Positions 53,302-61,543 of a DNA stretch of 64,000 nt are shown here, piece after piece; position 1 is the stretch's first letter; the number at the start of each line of letters is the position of its first letter. The notes beneath the pieces were generated by a model that saw only the letters and a program-made list of their open reading frames with translations, searched no databases and was not told the DNA's origin. The position numbers and the translations under genes were made by a program. The DNA is from Streptomyces sp. NBC_01446. Lineage in GTDB: Bacteria > Actinomycetota > Actinomycetes > Streptomycetales > Streptomycetaceae. The stretch covers positions 1,302,001 through 1,366,000 of the forward strand of contig NZ_JAPEPO010000001.1 of the NCBI RefSeq assembly GCF_026340095.1, in the 5' to 3' direction.

Positions 53302-54353
53302 ACCGGCCCCTGTCCGGACCATGCAGACTGCAACAGGGCGGTGATGCTCGCCGGAGTCACCGGCGCGGGGTTGTTGGCCGGAACGGCCTTCACAATGGGG
53401 CCGACGGCCTTGGCGATGCCGTCGGCGGGCATGCCGTGATCCTTCAACGCCCTTGGCGCGCCCAGGACTTCACGCAGGGCTGCCAGCCCATCGGACGCCG
53501 TTGCCGAGCCGAACGCCCGGGCGATCCGGGCCTCGGCCTCGGGTGCGTGGGGTGCGTTGAAGGCCAGCACGTACGGAAGCACGACCGCATGGGTCTGCGC
53601 GTGCGGCAGGTCGAACATGCCGCCGAGCACATGGCAAATCTTGTGGTGCATGCCCGAGCCGGCGGAGGCGAACGCGACCGCCGCCAGGTACGCGCCGTAC
53701 AGCGTCTTCTCGATTCCCTCGAGGGAGGCCGGGGCATCCGCCACCTGCTGCAGCCCTTCGGCCAGGCCGCGGATGCCCTCCTCGGCCAGCGCCCGGTCGA
53801 TCGGATCAGCGCGTGGACCCCACATCGAGTCCACGCAATGGGCCAGCGCGTTCAGACCGCTGGAAACGGCCATCTCGCCGGGCAACGTGGTCAGCAGGCA
53901 AGCGTCGTAGACGACCGAGCGCGGCAGCACCTTCGGATCGGCTCCGGTGCGCTTGGTCCCATCCTCGGTCAGGCCCCACACATCGGTCGCCTCGCTGCCG
54001 GCGTACGTCGTCGGCACGGCGACGACCGGCAGGCCGGTGGTCAGGGCGACCGCCTTGCCGAGTCCGGTGGTCGAGCCGCCTCCTACCGTGACGATCACAT
54101 CCGCGCCGCAGGAGGCGGCAGCCTCCCGGGCTCGGGCGGCCACCTCGACCGGCACATGCATCACGACCTCTTCGTGAAGCAGTGCGACCGGAACCGCCGC
54201 GGCGATCGGGGCGGCCAGAGCCGCCTCCCGCTCCGAGGCGATCAGCATCACCTTGGCGCCACCGAGCGCCTCGACCTCGGCCGCCACGGCCGACGGGGCC
54301 TCGCCGGAGGCGAAGACCACGCGCTGCGGCAGCGTCTCGTGGACAAACTTCAT
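53298..54353 (-). CDS. Maleylacetate reductase (module 2)
   Basis: This 351-residue paralogue of the protein at 27394-28458 has [77 protein letters not shown] and [17 protein letters not shown]. In this operon it precedes the dioxygenase, whereas in module 1 the order is reversed, so the modules are not a simple recent duplication. It yields 3-oxoadipate from maleylacetate. Confidence 0.88.
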   Translation of the reverse strand: MKFVHETLPQRVVFASGEAPSAVAAEVEALGGAKVMLIASEREAALAAPIAAAVPVALLHEEVVMHVPVEVAARAREAAASCGADVIVTVGGGSTTGLGKAVALTTGLPVVAVPTTYAGSEATDVWGLTEDGTKRTGADPKVLPRSVVYDACLLTTLPGEMAVSSGLNALAHCVDSMWGPRADPIDRALAEEGIRGLAEGLQQVADAPASLEGIEKTLYGAYLAAVAFASAGSGMHHKICHVLGGMFDLPHAQTHAVVLPYVLAFNAPHAPEAEARIARAFGSATASDGLAALREVLGAPRALKDHGMPADGIAKAVGPIVKAVPANNPAPVTPASITALLQSAWSGQGPV

Positions 54354-54357
54354 CGGT

Positions 54358-55053
54358 TCACGCTTCCTTGGTCCGCGGCAGCCATCCGAGCAGAGCTGAG
54401 GCGACCCCGTCGGGATCCTCGAGGGCGGAGAAGTGCCCTACGTCCTCCAGCGTCACCAGCCGCGCGCCGGAGATCCCTGAGGCGAGCGCGTGGCCCAGGC
54501 TCGGCGGCGTGATCGCGTCGTTGTCGCCCACCAGGACCATCGTCGACACGGAGATCGCCGACAGTTCCTGGCGTCGGTCGTACCGCTCGGCGACCGCCCG
54601 CTGCTGGTCCTTGAAGACCTCCACACCCAGGGCGCGGACCATCTTTCCCGCGAGCGCGGTGATGTCGGGCCGGGCCAGCGCCACGGCGCCCGCGATGATG
54701 TCGGCGGCCTTCTCGAAATCACCGGACTCCGCCAGACCGATGGCCCTGAGCGAGTTGTCCCGGCGTTGCGGCTCCGCGGCAATCGCGGAGGTGTTGAGCA
54801 AGGCGAGGCCCTGGACCCGGCCAGTGCCTCGCAGCACGACGTCGAGCGAGACGTACCCGCCCATCGAGATGCCGGCGAGGTTGAACTTCTCCGGCGCCTT
54901 CTCCAGGACCGAGTCGGCCATCGCCTTGATCGAGGCACCCTCGCCCCGGATCACCCGGCACTCGACATGTGCGGACAGCCGCTCGACTACGGGCTGCCAC
55001 AGGCGCTCGTCCGCACCCAGCGCGGGGATCAGTACCAGTGGATGGTTCAGCAT
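54358..55053 (-). CDS. Alpha/beta hydrolase
   Basis: This 231-residue hydrolase has HPLVLIPALGADERLWQPVV, the nucleophile elbow LAGISMGGYVSLDVVL, the acid in MVLVGDNDAITPP and the His in LEDVGHFSALEDPDGV. ATG 55053 is best spaced from GGAGG (7 bases); ATG 55059 is too close. It resembles enol-lactonase/ester hydrolases of aromatic pathways. In the operon it lies between the SDR and maleylacetate reductase genes and could hydrolyse an ester or lactone formed upstream of hydroxyquinol. Confidence 0.8.
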   Translation of the reverse strand: MLNHPLVLIPALGADERLWQPVVERLSAHVECRVIRGEGASIKAMADSVLEKAPEKFNLAGISMGGYVSLDVVLRGTGRVQGLALLNTSAIAAEPQRRDNSLRAIGLAESGDFEKAADIIAGAVALARPDITALAGKMVRALGVEVFKDQQRAVAERYDRRQELSAISVSTMVLVGDNDAITPPSLGHALASGISGARLVTLEDVGHFSALEDPDGVASALLGWLPRTKEA

Positions 55054-55069
55054 CTTCATTCCTCCTGGC

Positions 55070-55867
55070 TTACGCGGCACCATCGACATTGAGGACACAA
55101 CCGGAGGTGAACCCCGCCTCATCGGAGACGAGGTAGGCGACGGCGGCGGCGATCTCTGCACCGGTGCCCGTACGCCCCGCCGGGATCGCCGCACGGGTGG
55201 CCACCTGCGCCTCCTCGGGCAGCGCCTCGAACACCCGCCGCACCCGGCCCTGCTCCGGCAGGATCAGTCCGGGCGAGACGACGTTGACCGTGATGCCGAC
55301 GCTGCCCAGGTCCTTCGCGAGCTGCTTGGTGAGCCCGATGACCGCAGCCTTCGACGCGGCGTACGGCAGTCGCGCACCCACGGTGCCGGACGGTCCGGAG
55401 AGCCCGTTGGCCACCGCCGAGGAGAAGTTGACGATGCGCCCGAAGCCGTTCCGGCGCATCAACGGCACCGCCATCCGGCTGCACAGGAACGCGCTGGTCA
55501 CATTGGCGTTCAGGACCCGCGACCACATCTCGGGAGCGATGTCCTCGATGTCGTGGGCGGGCTCCGTTCCGCTGCCGCCCGCGGTGTTCACAAGCGCGTC
55601 GACCCGGCCGAAGTGGCTCTCGATCTCGGCGAAGGCGTCCGAGACGAGCGTGGCGTCCGCCAGGTCCGCCTTGACGGTGAGCACCCGGACCGCGGGGAAC
55701 GCGGCGCGGATCGCGGCGGCCGTGGACTCCAGGCCCTCGCCGTTGAGGTCGAGAAGTGCCAACTCGAATTCCTCGCCAGCTAGTTGGTGCGCGATCTCCG
55801 CGCCCAGGCCCTCAGCGCCGCCGGTCACCACGGCCACCTTCTTTTCCGTCTCCTGCGCTGACAGCAC
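55070..55867 (-). CDS. Short-chain dehydrogenase/reductase
   Basis: This 265-residue classical SDR has the cofactor motif VAVVTGGAEGLGAEIAHQLA, NTAGGSG (NNAG position), the catalytic Ser in VNFSSAVANG, the YAASK active-site pair and a PGLILPEQG loop. GTG 55867 follows GGAGGAG with good spacing. It is the first gene of the nine-gene operon down to 47479. It would oxidise an alcohol or reduce a ketone of the pathway substrate's side chain. Acidic residues after beta-2 (LLDLNGEG) favour NAD. Confidence 0.83.
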   Translation of the reverse strand: MLSAQETEKKVAVVTGGAEGLGAEIAHQLAGEEFELALLDLNGEGLESTAAAIRAAFPAVRVLTVKADLADATLVSDAFAEIESHFGRVDALVNTAGGSGTEPAHDIEDIAPEMWSRVLNANVTSAFLCSRMAVPLMRRNGFGRIVNFSSAVANGLSGPSGTVGARLPYAASKAAVIGLTKQLAKDLGSVGITVNVVSPGLILPEQGRVRRVFEALPEEAQVATRAAIPAGRTGTGAEIAAAVAYLVSDEAGFTSGCVLNVDGAA

Positions 55868-56173
55868 CGGACTCCTCCAGGACGTTCCGCCGGCTGCGAG
55901 CCATGAGCAGCCGCACAGGTCCGTACGACCCGCGGCCCCCAGCGTGTCCTACAGCGATCACGCACATCAATGACGAAAAAATTCGCCCAGCAATGCATTT
56001 TCCGTATGACATCCATGGCCGCCGGATTTGCGGCCGTCGGAAACACTCATGCGCGTATCGCATGGCCATCATGAACTTCCTGTGCCTATTCCCGCTCGCC
56101 GTGACTCCGCATGCTGCTGGGGGTGACCGGTGTTACCCGGACATCTGCATTTCCGCACCCTGTGGAGGAAGCC
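55868..56173. promoter_or_regulatory. Divergent promoter region between the SDR operon and the two-component monooxygenase
   Basis: This 306-base gap is AT-richer than its surroundings and must hold the promoters of both divergent operons. It includes a short inverted repeat, GGCCGC (56017-56022) with GCGGCC (56030-56035). No open frame here is convincing. The LysR gene at 58196 or another local regulator may act on it. Confidence 0.5.
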
Positions 56174-57379
56174 GTGACACAGTCAATTCCCGGATCGTTC
56201 CTGGCCGTTGAGCCGAATCCGGAGATCGTCTCCCGCGCGACGGCGCTGGTCCCGATGATCCGCGAGTACGCGAACCAGGGCGCCGAGGGCCGCCGGGTTG
56301 CGCCCGAGGTAATCAAGGAGCTGGACAGGGCCGACCTCTTCCGGCTCTTCCTGCCGGCGCGTTTGGGCGGTCTTGAGGCTTCGGCAGCGACAATCTTCGA
56401 GACGCTCGCGGAGGTGTCGCGCGGAGACGGCTCCACCGGCTGGGTGACCACACTGCTCTCGTCGGCCGCCGGCTATGTGTCCACCTTCCCCGACCAGGCC
56501 CAGCACGACATCTTCGGTGCGAACCCGCGTGCCCGCGTCTCGGGCACGTTCGCCCCCACCACGCAGGTCGAGCGTGTTGTGGAGGGCGGCTACCTGGTGA
56601 GCGGCCGCTGGCCGTATTCCTCAGGTTCCTTCGCCGCGGACTGGCTCACCCTGGGTCTCCTCATCCCGCGCGAGAATCCCGACGAGAACCCGGTCTCCAT
56701 GGCGCTCTTCCCCCGTGACGCCTGCCGGATCGAGCCCTCCTGGTTCGTCACCGGCCTCACGGGAACGGGCAGCGACACCGTGGTCGTCGACAACCAGTTC
56801 GTCCCGGACCACCGAATCCAGCCCATGCACAACATGCTCGACGGAGAATGGCTGACCTCGCACAAGGAGGACCGGGTCGCCGGCTGGCCGTTCAGCTCGC
56901 TCGTGTCTGTCATCCTCGCCGCTCCCCAGCTCGGGTTGGCCCGCCACGCGCTGGAGATCACCCGCGCCAAGCTGGGCGACAAGCGGGTGACGAACACGGC
57001 CTACCGCCAGGCCCGCCTGTCCCCCACCCACCAGCTCAACGTGGCCGATGCGGCGACCAAGCTCCACCTCGCTGAACTGGCCATGCGGCGTGTCGCGCAC
57101 GACATCGACACCGCGAGTGCCGAGCGCCGGCGGCCGGACGTGGAGACACGCGCCAGGATCCGCAACGACACGGGTGTCATCGCGGACCTGTGCAAGGAGT
57201 CGATCGGTCTCCTTCTGACGGCCAACGGCTCCGGTTCGTTCGCGGAGAGCAATGTCCTCAGCCGGATCTGGCGTGACTCGGAGATCGCGAACAGGCACGC
57301 GCACGTCACGTCGGGCATCGGCCGCGAGGCCTACGGCCGGATACTGCTGGGCAACCACGACCACCTGATCGAGCTGTGA
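56174..57379 (+). CDS. Flavin-dependent monooxygenase, oxygenase component (acyl-CoA dehydrogenase fold)
   Basis: This 401-residue protein has the acyl-CoA dehydrogenase-like fold of group D FMN monooxygenases such as HsaA and 4-hydroxyphenylacetate hydroxylase C2. It shows DLFRLFLPARLGGLEASAAT, then GDGSTGWVTTLLSSAAGY, a TGLTGTGSDTVVVDNQFVPD segment and C-terminal NVLSRIWRDSEIANRHAHVT. GTG 56174 follows GGAGG. The flavin reductase gene begins 2 bases after its stop, giving a two-component system. It probably hydroxylates a phenol, for example resorcinol to hydroxyquinol, since the divergent operon encodes hydroxyquinol cleavage. That substrate is inference. Confidence 0.83.
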   Translation: MTQSIPGSFLAVEPNPEIVSRATALVPMIREYANQGAEGRRVAPEVIKELDRADLFRLFLPARLGGLEASAATIFETLAEVSRGDGSTGWVTTLLSSAAGYVSTFPDQAQHDIFGANPRARVSGTFAPTTQVERVVEGGYLVSGRWPYSSGSFAADWLTLGLLIPRENPDENPVSMALFPRDACRIEPSWFVTGLTGTGSDTVVVDNQFVPDHRIQPMHNMLDGEWLTSHKEDRVAGWPFSSLVSVILAAPQLGLARHALEITRAKLGDKRVTNTAYRQARLSPTHQLNVADAATKLHLAELAMRRVAHDIDTASAERRRPDVETRARIRNDTGVIADLCKESIGLLLTANGSGSFAESNVLSRIWRDSEIANRHAHVTSGIGREAYGRILLGNHDHLIEL

Positions 57380-57380
57380 C

Positions 57381-57917
57381 ATGCCGACCATGACCGACAA
57401 CTCCCACATCGAAGGCGGCCGTGCGGCGATCCACGACGCGGCGGTCTACCGGCGTGTCCTCGGGCATGTCCCCACCAGCGTGGCCGTGGTGACCGCCACC
57501 GGCCGCTCGGGACGGCCGGTGGGCATGACCGTCGGATCGTTCACCTCCGTCTCCCTCGACCCACCACTGGTCGCCTTCTTCGTCGACCAGGCATCATCCA
57601 CCTGGCCTCACCTGTACGCGGCCGACCACTTCGGCGTGAGCATCCTGGGGCATGCCCAGAGCGAACTGTGCAGGGCGTTCTCCCGCCGCTCCGAGGACCG
57701 GTTCGTGGGCGTGGACTGGCACACGTCCGACCTGGGTGTCCCGCTCCTTTCGGAGGCCATCGTGACCCTGGAGTGCAGCCGGGCCAAGATCGACCTGATC
57801 GGCGACCACTACCAGGTGGTCGGCCGCGTCGAGTCGATGGAACTGCGTGCCTCGAACCCACCGCTGATCTTCCTGCAAGGCGGGTTCGTGGACATGGACG
57901 GCCCCTCCGCCTCCTGA
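57381..57917 (+). CDS. Flavin reductase (HpaC-like), partner of the upstream oxygenase
   Basis: This 178-residue flavin reductase-like split-barrel protein has FRRVLGHVPT-type YRRVLGHVPTSVAVVTATGR, then GMTVGSFTSVSLDPPLVAFF, HFGVSILGHAQSELCRAFS and IFLQGGFVDM. It reduces FMN or FAD with NADH and supplies it to the oxygenase encoded 2 bases upstream. A very strong palindrome follows the stop. Confidence 0.87.
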   Translation: MPTMTDNSHIEGGRAAIHDAAVYRRVLGHVPTSVAVVTATGRSGRPVGMTVGSFTSVSLDPPLVAFFVDQASSTWPHLYAADHFGVSILGHAQSELCRAFSRRSEDRFVGVDWHTSDLGVPLLSEAIVTLECSRAKIDLIGDHYQVVGRVESMELRASNPPLIFLQGGFVDMDGPSAS

Positions 57918-57926
57918 AAGGCGCTC

Positions 57927-57972
57927 CCCCTCGATGTGCCGCTGTCCGATCGGACAGCGGCACATCGAGGGG
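57927..57972. terminator. 46-bp perfect palindrome, terminator
   Basis: Two 23-base arms (left arm begins CCCCTCGATGTGCCGCTG, right arm ends CACATCGAGGGG) are exact reverse complements with no spacer. It starts 10 bases after the flavin reductase stop. Such stem-loops act as terminators in actinomycetes. It also separates this operon from the LysR gene downstream. The rest of 57918-58195 shows no gene. Confidence 0.75.
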
Positions 57973-58195
57973 TCTTCGCTTTGGAAGGCCCGACCGGAAG
58001 GAGAGGCTCAGGAATTTCGCTGCGGCTATGCATCAGACGCATAATGCAGCGCCTGGATTGCACCGGCATTTGGCAACCGACCCGGGCTCACCGCCGTTTC
58101 ACGGGAATTTTCGGAATCCAGCGTGACCGCGATTATTGAAGGAACTATGCGTTGACTGTATGGTCCCCGCCAGAGCCGCAAGACCCGGAGGAACC

Positions 58196-59131
58196 ATGGA
58201 ACTGCGCGAACTGGAGTGGTTCAACACCCTCGCCGAGACCGAGAATATGACGGCTGCCTCCGCACGGCTGAACATCAGCCAACCCACCCTGTCACGGGCC
58301 CTGGCGCGCCTCGAGCGCAAGCTGGGGGTGAAACTCTTCGACCGCCGCCAGAACCGACTGCAGCTCAACCGGTACGGTGCGATCTTTCAGGCACATGCGA
58401 TGCGGGCCATGAACGAACTCTCCAAAGCGGAGGAGCGGATCTCCACGCTCGTCGACCCGGACCAAGGCCAGGTTTCACTCGGCTTCCTGAATTCCTTTGG
58501 GGAGTGGCTGATCCCGGACCTGGTGAACCGCTACCGCGATCTGGCTCCCCGCACGTCCTTCGAGTTGCGCGGTGCAGCCTCGGACACGGTGACGGACGAC
58601 GTACGCCAGGGCCGTATCGACATCGGCTTCGTGGCCCCGGAGCCGACCGCTGAGGACCTCGACTGGACCCCGCTCGGCCTCCAAAGACTGAGCGTCGGGG
58701 TTCCGGCGGGCCACCGGTTCGCGGACCGCGGCCATGTCACGATCGCCGACCTGGAGGACGAGCCGATGGTGGCGCTCAGGGTCGGATACGGCCTGCGGCA
58801 CATCACTGAACGCCTGTGCCGGCAAGCCGGGTTCTCTCCGCAGATCGTCATCGAGGCCACCGACCTGTACACCCTGCCCCCGTTCGTCCTGGCAGGCTGG
58901 GGTGTCGCCATTGTCCCCGAACCGCAGCCGGGACAGCAGACCCTGACCCCCGTCATTCCCATCGACGACCCTTCCGCGTTCCGGCCCTACGGAATGCTGA
59001 CGCGCCGGGGAGGACCGGGCGGGCAGGCCGCGCGGCGCTTCATGGCGTTCGTGACGGCACGGCCGAAGGCCATGGGAGCGCCGCAGGAAGCCGCCCCGCA
59101 GGCTGCCGGCGTGGCGACCAAGGCCGTCTGA
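58196..59131 (+). CDS. LysR family transcriptional regulator
   Basis: This 311-residue protein has a LysR helix-turn-helix (MELRELEWFNTLAETENMTA, then LNISQPTLSRALARLERKLG) and an effector domain with VSLGFLNSFGEWLIPDLVNR and IDIGFVAPEP. ATG 58196 follows CCGGAGG. The C-terminal 25 residues are Ala/Pro-rich and dispensable-looking. It stands downstream of the two-component monooxygenase genes on the same strand and is a candidate regulator of the divergent promoter at 55868-56173. The 59132-59428 stretch that follows has no recognisable gene. Confidence 0.86.
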   Translation: MELRELEWFNTLAETENMTAASARLNISQPTLSRALARLERKLGVKLFDRRQNRLQLNRYGAIFQAHAMRAMNELSKAEERISTLVDPDQGQVSLGFLNSFGEWLIPDLVNRYRDLAPRTSFELRGAASDTVTDDVRQGRIDIGFVAPEPTAEDLDWTPLGLQRLSVGVPAGHRFADRGHVTIADLEDEPMVALRVGYGLRHITERLCRQAGFSPQIVIEATDLYTLPPFVLAGWGVAIVPEPQPGQQTLTPVIPIDDPSAFRPYGMLTRRGGPGGQAARRFMAFVTARPKAMGAPQEAAPQAAGVATKAV

Positions 59132-59428
59132 GGAACGCCAGGAAGTGACGGCCTCCCGTTACACGCTCTCCGGTGCCGTCCACCCGCCGGCGCGCACATC
59201 CAGAGGTAAGCGGCCCGGGGGCAACCCATACCGGGCGACGAAATGCCGTCTTCGGAAGGCGAGCCGGCTGAGTTCATACAAGTACGCGACCACGCACGTG
59301 TAGTCCCGGTCAGGCCGTGGGTGTGGGGGCCGAGGCCCCAAGGGCAGGGCCGATCACGTCGGCGTGGCAGGAGCGATCGGCGCAACCACGAGAGCGGTGA
59401 CGTCAGGAGGGGCGGACCGTGGGGACGG

Positions 59429-60031
59429 TCAGGAGGCGGTGGGAAGGCCAAGGGCGGGGAGGACCACGGCGTCGATGTACCAGGCGAGGGAGGCCTGGGT
59501 CGGCGGCTGGTCGTCGAGCAGCGCCGGGGTGACGTAGCCGCCGATCATCATGTGCAGCACGCCCTCCAGCGCGGGGCAGTCCGCACGGACCTCGCCGCGG
59601 TCGATGGCCCGCTGGATCACCTGATGGAAGCCGGACAACTCGGGCTCGACGAGCTGCGCCCGGAACTCCCCGCGCAGGTCGGCGATGTTGTGCATCGCCA
59701 TGGCGACGCCGCGCATGAGCGCCGAGTTCCGTTCGATGGTGCAGTCGTCCTCAAGCTGGACCAGCGCGTGCAGGTCGCCGCGGAGGGTGCCCGTGTCGAT
59801 GCCACTGAAGCGGTCCGGCTTGTTGTGCCTGACGGCCTTCACGACCAAGCCGGCCTTGCCGCCCCACTGGCGGTAGAGCGTGGCCTTGCTGGAACGAGTG
59901 CGGGCGGCGACGGCCTCCACGGTCAGGGCGTCGTAACCGACCTCGCGGAGCAGGTCAAGCACGGCCGCGAACAGCTCGGCTTCGCGCTCGGGCGTGATGC
60001 GACTGCGACGCTTCGTTGCCACCGCAGTCAT
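59429..60031 (-). CDS. TetR family transcriptional regulator
   Basis: This 200-residue regulator has a basic N-terminus (TKRRSRIT) and the TetR DNA-binding domain AVLDLLREVGYDALTVEAVA, then ARTRSSKATLYRQWGGKAGL, followed by a TetR C-terminal domain (FHQVIQRAIDRGEVRADCPA). ATG 60031 follows AGGTGAGGGG. Divergent neighbours are not evident, as 60032-60636 seems gene-less, and the target is unknown. Confidence 0.86.
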   Translation of the reverse strand: MTAVATKRRSRITPEREAELFAAVLDLLREVGYDALTVEAVAARTRSSKATLYRQWGGKAGLVVKAVRHNKPDRFSGIDTGTLRGDLHALVQLEDDCTIERNSALMRGVAMAMHNIADLRGEFRAQLVEPELSGFHQVIQRAIDRGEVRADCPALEGVLHMMIGGYVTPALLDDQPPTQASLAWYIDAVVLPALGLPTAS

Positions 60032-60636
60032 GCCCCTCACCTTCCAACTCCGGCACGGACTCATCACGTAGACCTCAAAGACACCCTACGACTACGCGGA
60101 GGCGAATAATGTCGTACGTGCCCCGGCTCACGTCCGTTGAGAACATATAAGTTGCCCTGGCCCTTGCGCCTCAAGGCATGGAAACTTGACCTGGTTGCGC
60201 CTGACGCACCTCAGCGGTGCCAGTTGTGCTTCGTGGCCGAGGACGACATCGCGGCTGACCCCGCTCGACGAACCCAGCCGCGCCTGGCGGATCACCGCCG
60301 ACCGCACCAAGGCCGGCCGCCCCCGCTTCTCGCCCGGCGGCAGCCAAGTCGCCCCCACGAGCTGCCTGCCGCCTCGTGGGGCCTACAAGGTGGCCCCCCC
60401 GGCCGCACCCTCCCCTGGGGCCAGGTCGCCGACCTCCAGACCGCCGACATCGAGGGCGAGTGCCGTACCTCCTGGTCCTCACCGGCAGCCCGCCGTAAGA
60501 GGCTCGCCTTCCTGCGCCTGGGCGCCTCGCTGCAGTCAGGATGAGTTGCCGCCGGCAGACGGACCAGCCGCGTCTCCCGCCGGCGGCCCACCCTCGGCTG
60601 CCACTGCCCACTCCTCCCTCGGAAATCCAGGGCCAC
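60032..60636. other. Gene-less stretch between tetR and folD
   Basis: About 600 bases with several open frames on both strands but no ribosome binding site or family motif that I can support. One plus-strand frame contains AWRITADRTKAGRP, loosely like a fragment of a phage-type integrase, which is too weak to annotate. Confidence 0.4.
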
Positions 60637-61494
60637 CTAGCGGGCCGACGCGGCCTCGGCCGCCCGCCGCTGGGCTCCGCGCAGGGTCTGCACGAGAAGC
60701 GTCGCGATCGTCATCGGACCCACTCCACCGGGGACCGGTGTGATGTAGGAAGCACGCCTCGCGGCCGTTTCGAATTCGACGTCGCCTCGGTTGTCGGCAT
60801 ACCCCGCATCGACCACGACCGCGCCCGGCTTGACCCACTCGCCCTTGACGATTCCCGGCACCCCAACCGCCGCCACGACGAGGTCGGCTCGCTCTACGTG
60901 CTCGCGCAGGTCCGCGGTCCGTGAATGGCAGTAGGTCACGGTCGCGTCGCGCCCTAGCAGGAGCATCCCCATGGGCTTGCCCAGGATGGCGCTGCGACCG
61001 ATCACCACTGCGTGGCGGCCGGCGAGCGGCACATCATAGGCGTCCAGTAGCGCCAGAATCCCGCCCGGGGTCGCGGACGCGAATCCCTCCTCGGTGAAGG
61101 CCATGGCCGCAAACGACGTCCGGGTCACCCCGTCCACGTCCTTGCCCGGGTCAATCGCCTCGAATGCAGCACGCTCGTCGATGTGGTGGGGCACCGGATG
61201 CTGCAACAGGATGCCGTCGACCTCGGGATCGGCCGACAGATCGCCGATGACGCGGCACAGTTCGGCCGTGTCGATCCCGACGTCGAGATCGAACCGGCGT
61301 GACTCGATCCCCACCTGGCCACAGCGGTTGACCTTCATCCGCACATAAGTGTGCGAAGCCGGGTCATCGCCCACGAGTACCGTCGCCAGCACCGGCCGCC
61401 GACCTTGCTCTCCAACGAACTGCTCGACTTCCGCCTTGAGTTCGACCAGGAGCGCCGACGAAACCGCGCGGCCGTCCAGGAGTTGTGACACCAC
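60637..61494 (-). CDS. folD: Bifunctional methylenetetrahydrofolate dehydrogenase/methenyltetrahydrofolate cyclohydrolase
   Basis: This protein of about 285 residues has the FolD motifs: TVLVGDDPASHTYVRMKVNR, DGILLQHPVPHHIDERAAFE, IDPGKDVDGV, VVIGRSAILGKPMGMLLLGR and PVPGGVGPMTIATLLVQT. The start is taken as GTG 61494, giving the usual length; a frame open further upstream is probably not translated. It converts 5,10-methylene-THF to 10-formyl-THF. It is the third gene of an operon with purU and a LigM-like demethylase, so it probably serves methyl-group disposal and may duplicate a housekeeping folD elsewhere. Confidence 0.88.
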   Translation of the reverse strand: MVSQLLDGRAVSSALLVELKAEVEQFVGEQGRRPVLATVLVGDDPASHTYVRMKVNRCGQVGIESRRFDLDVGIDTAELCRVIGDLSADPEVDGILLQHPVPHHIDERAAFEAIDPGKDVDGVTRTSFAAMAFTEEGFASATPGGILALLDAYDVPLAGRHAVVIGRSAILGKPMGMLLLGRDATVTYCHSRTADLREHVERADLVVAAVGVPGIVKGEWVKPGAVVVDAGYADNRGDVEFETAARRASYITPVPGGVGPMTIATLLVQTLRGAQRRAAEAASAR

Positions 61495-61543
61495 TTTCCA
61501 CACCCTTGTTTCTGTCGAGTTCGAAGGTTGCATCCGGCCCCGG

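Noticed and set aside
60141..60544. Possible integrase fragment upstream of folD
   Set aside because: Only a short phrase (AWRITADRTKAGRP) is reminiscent of tyrosine recombinases; catalytic residues are absent.
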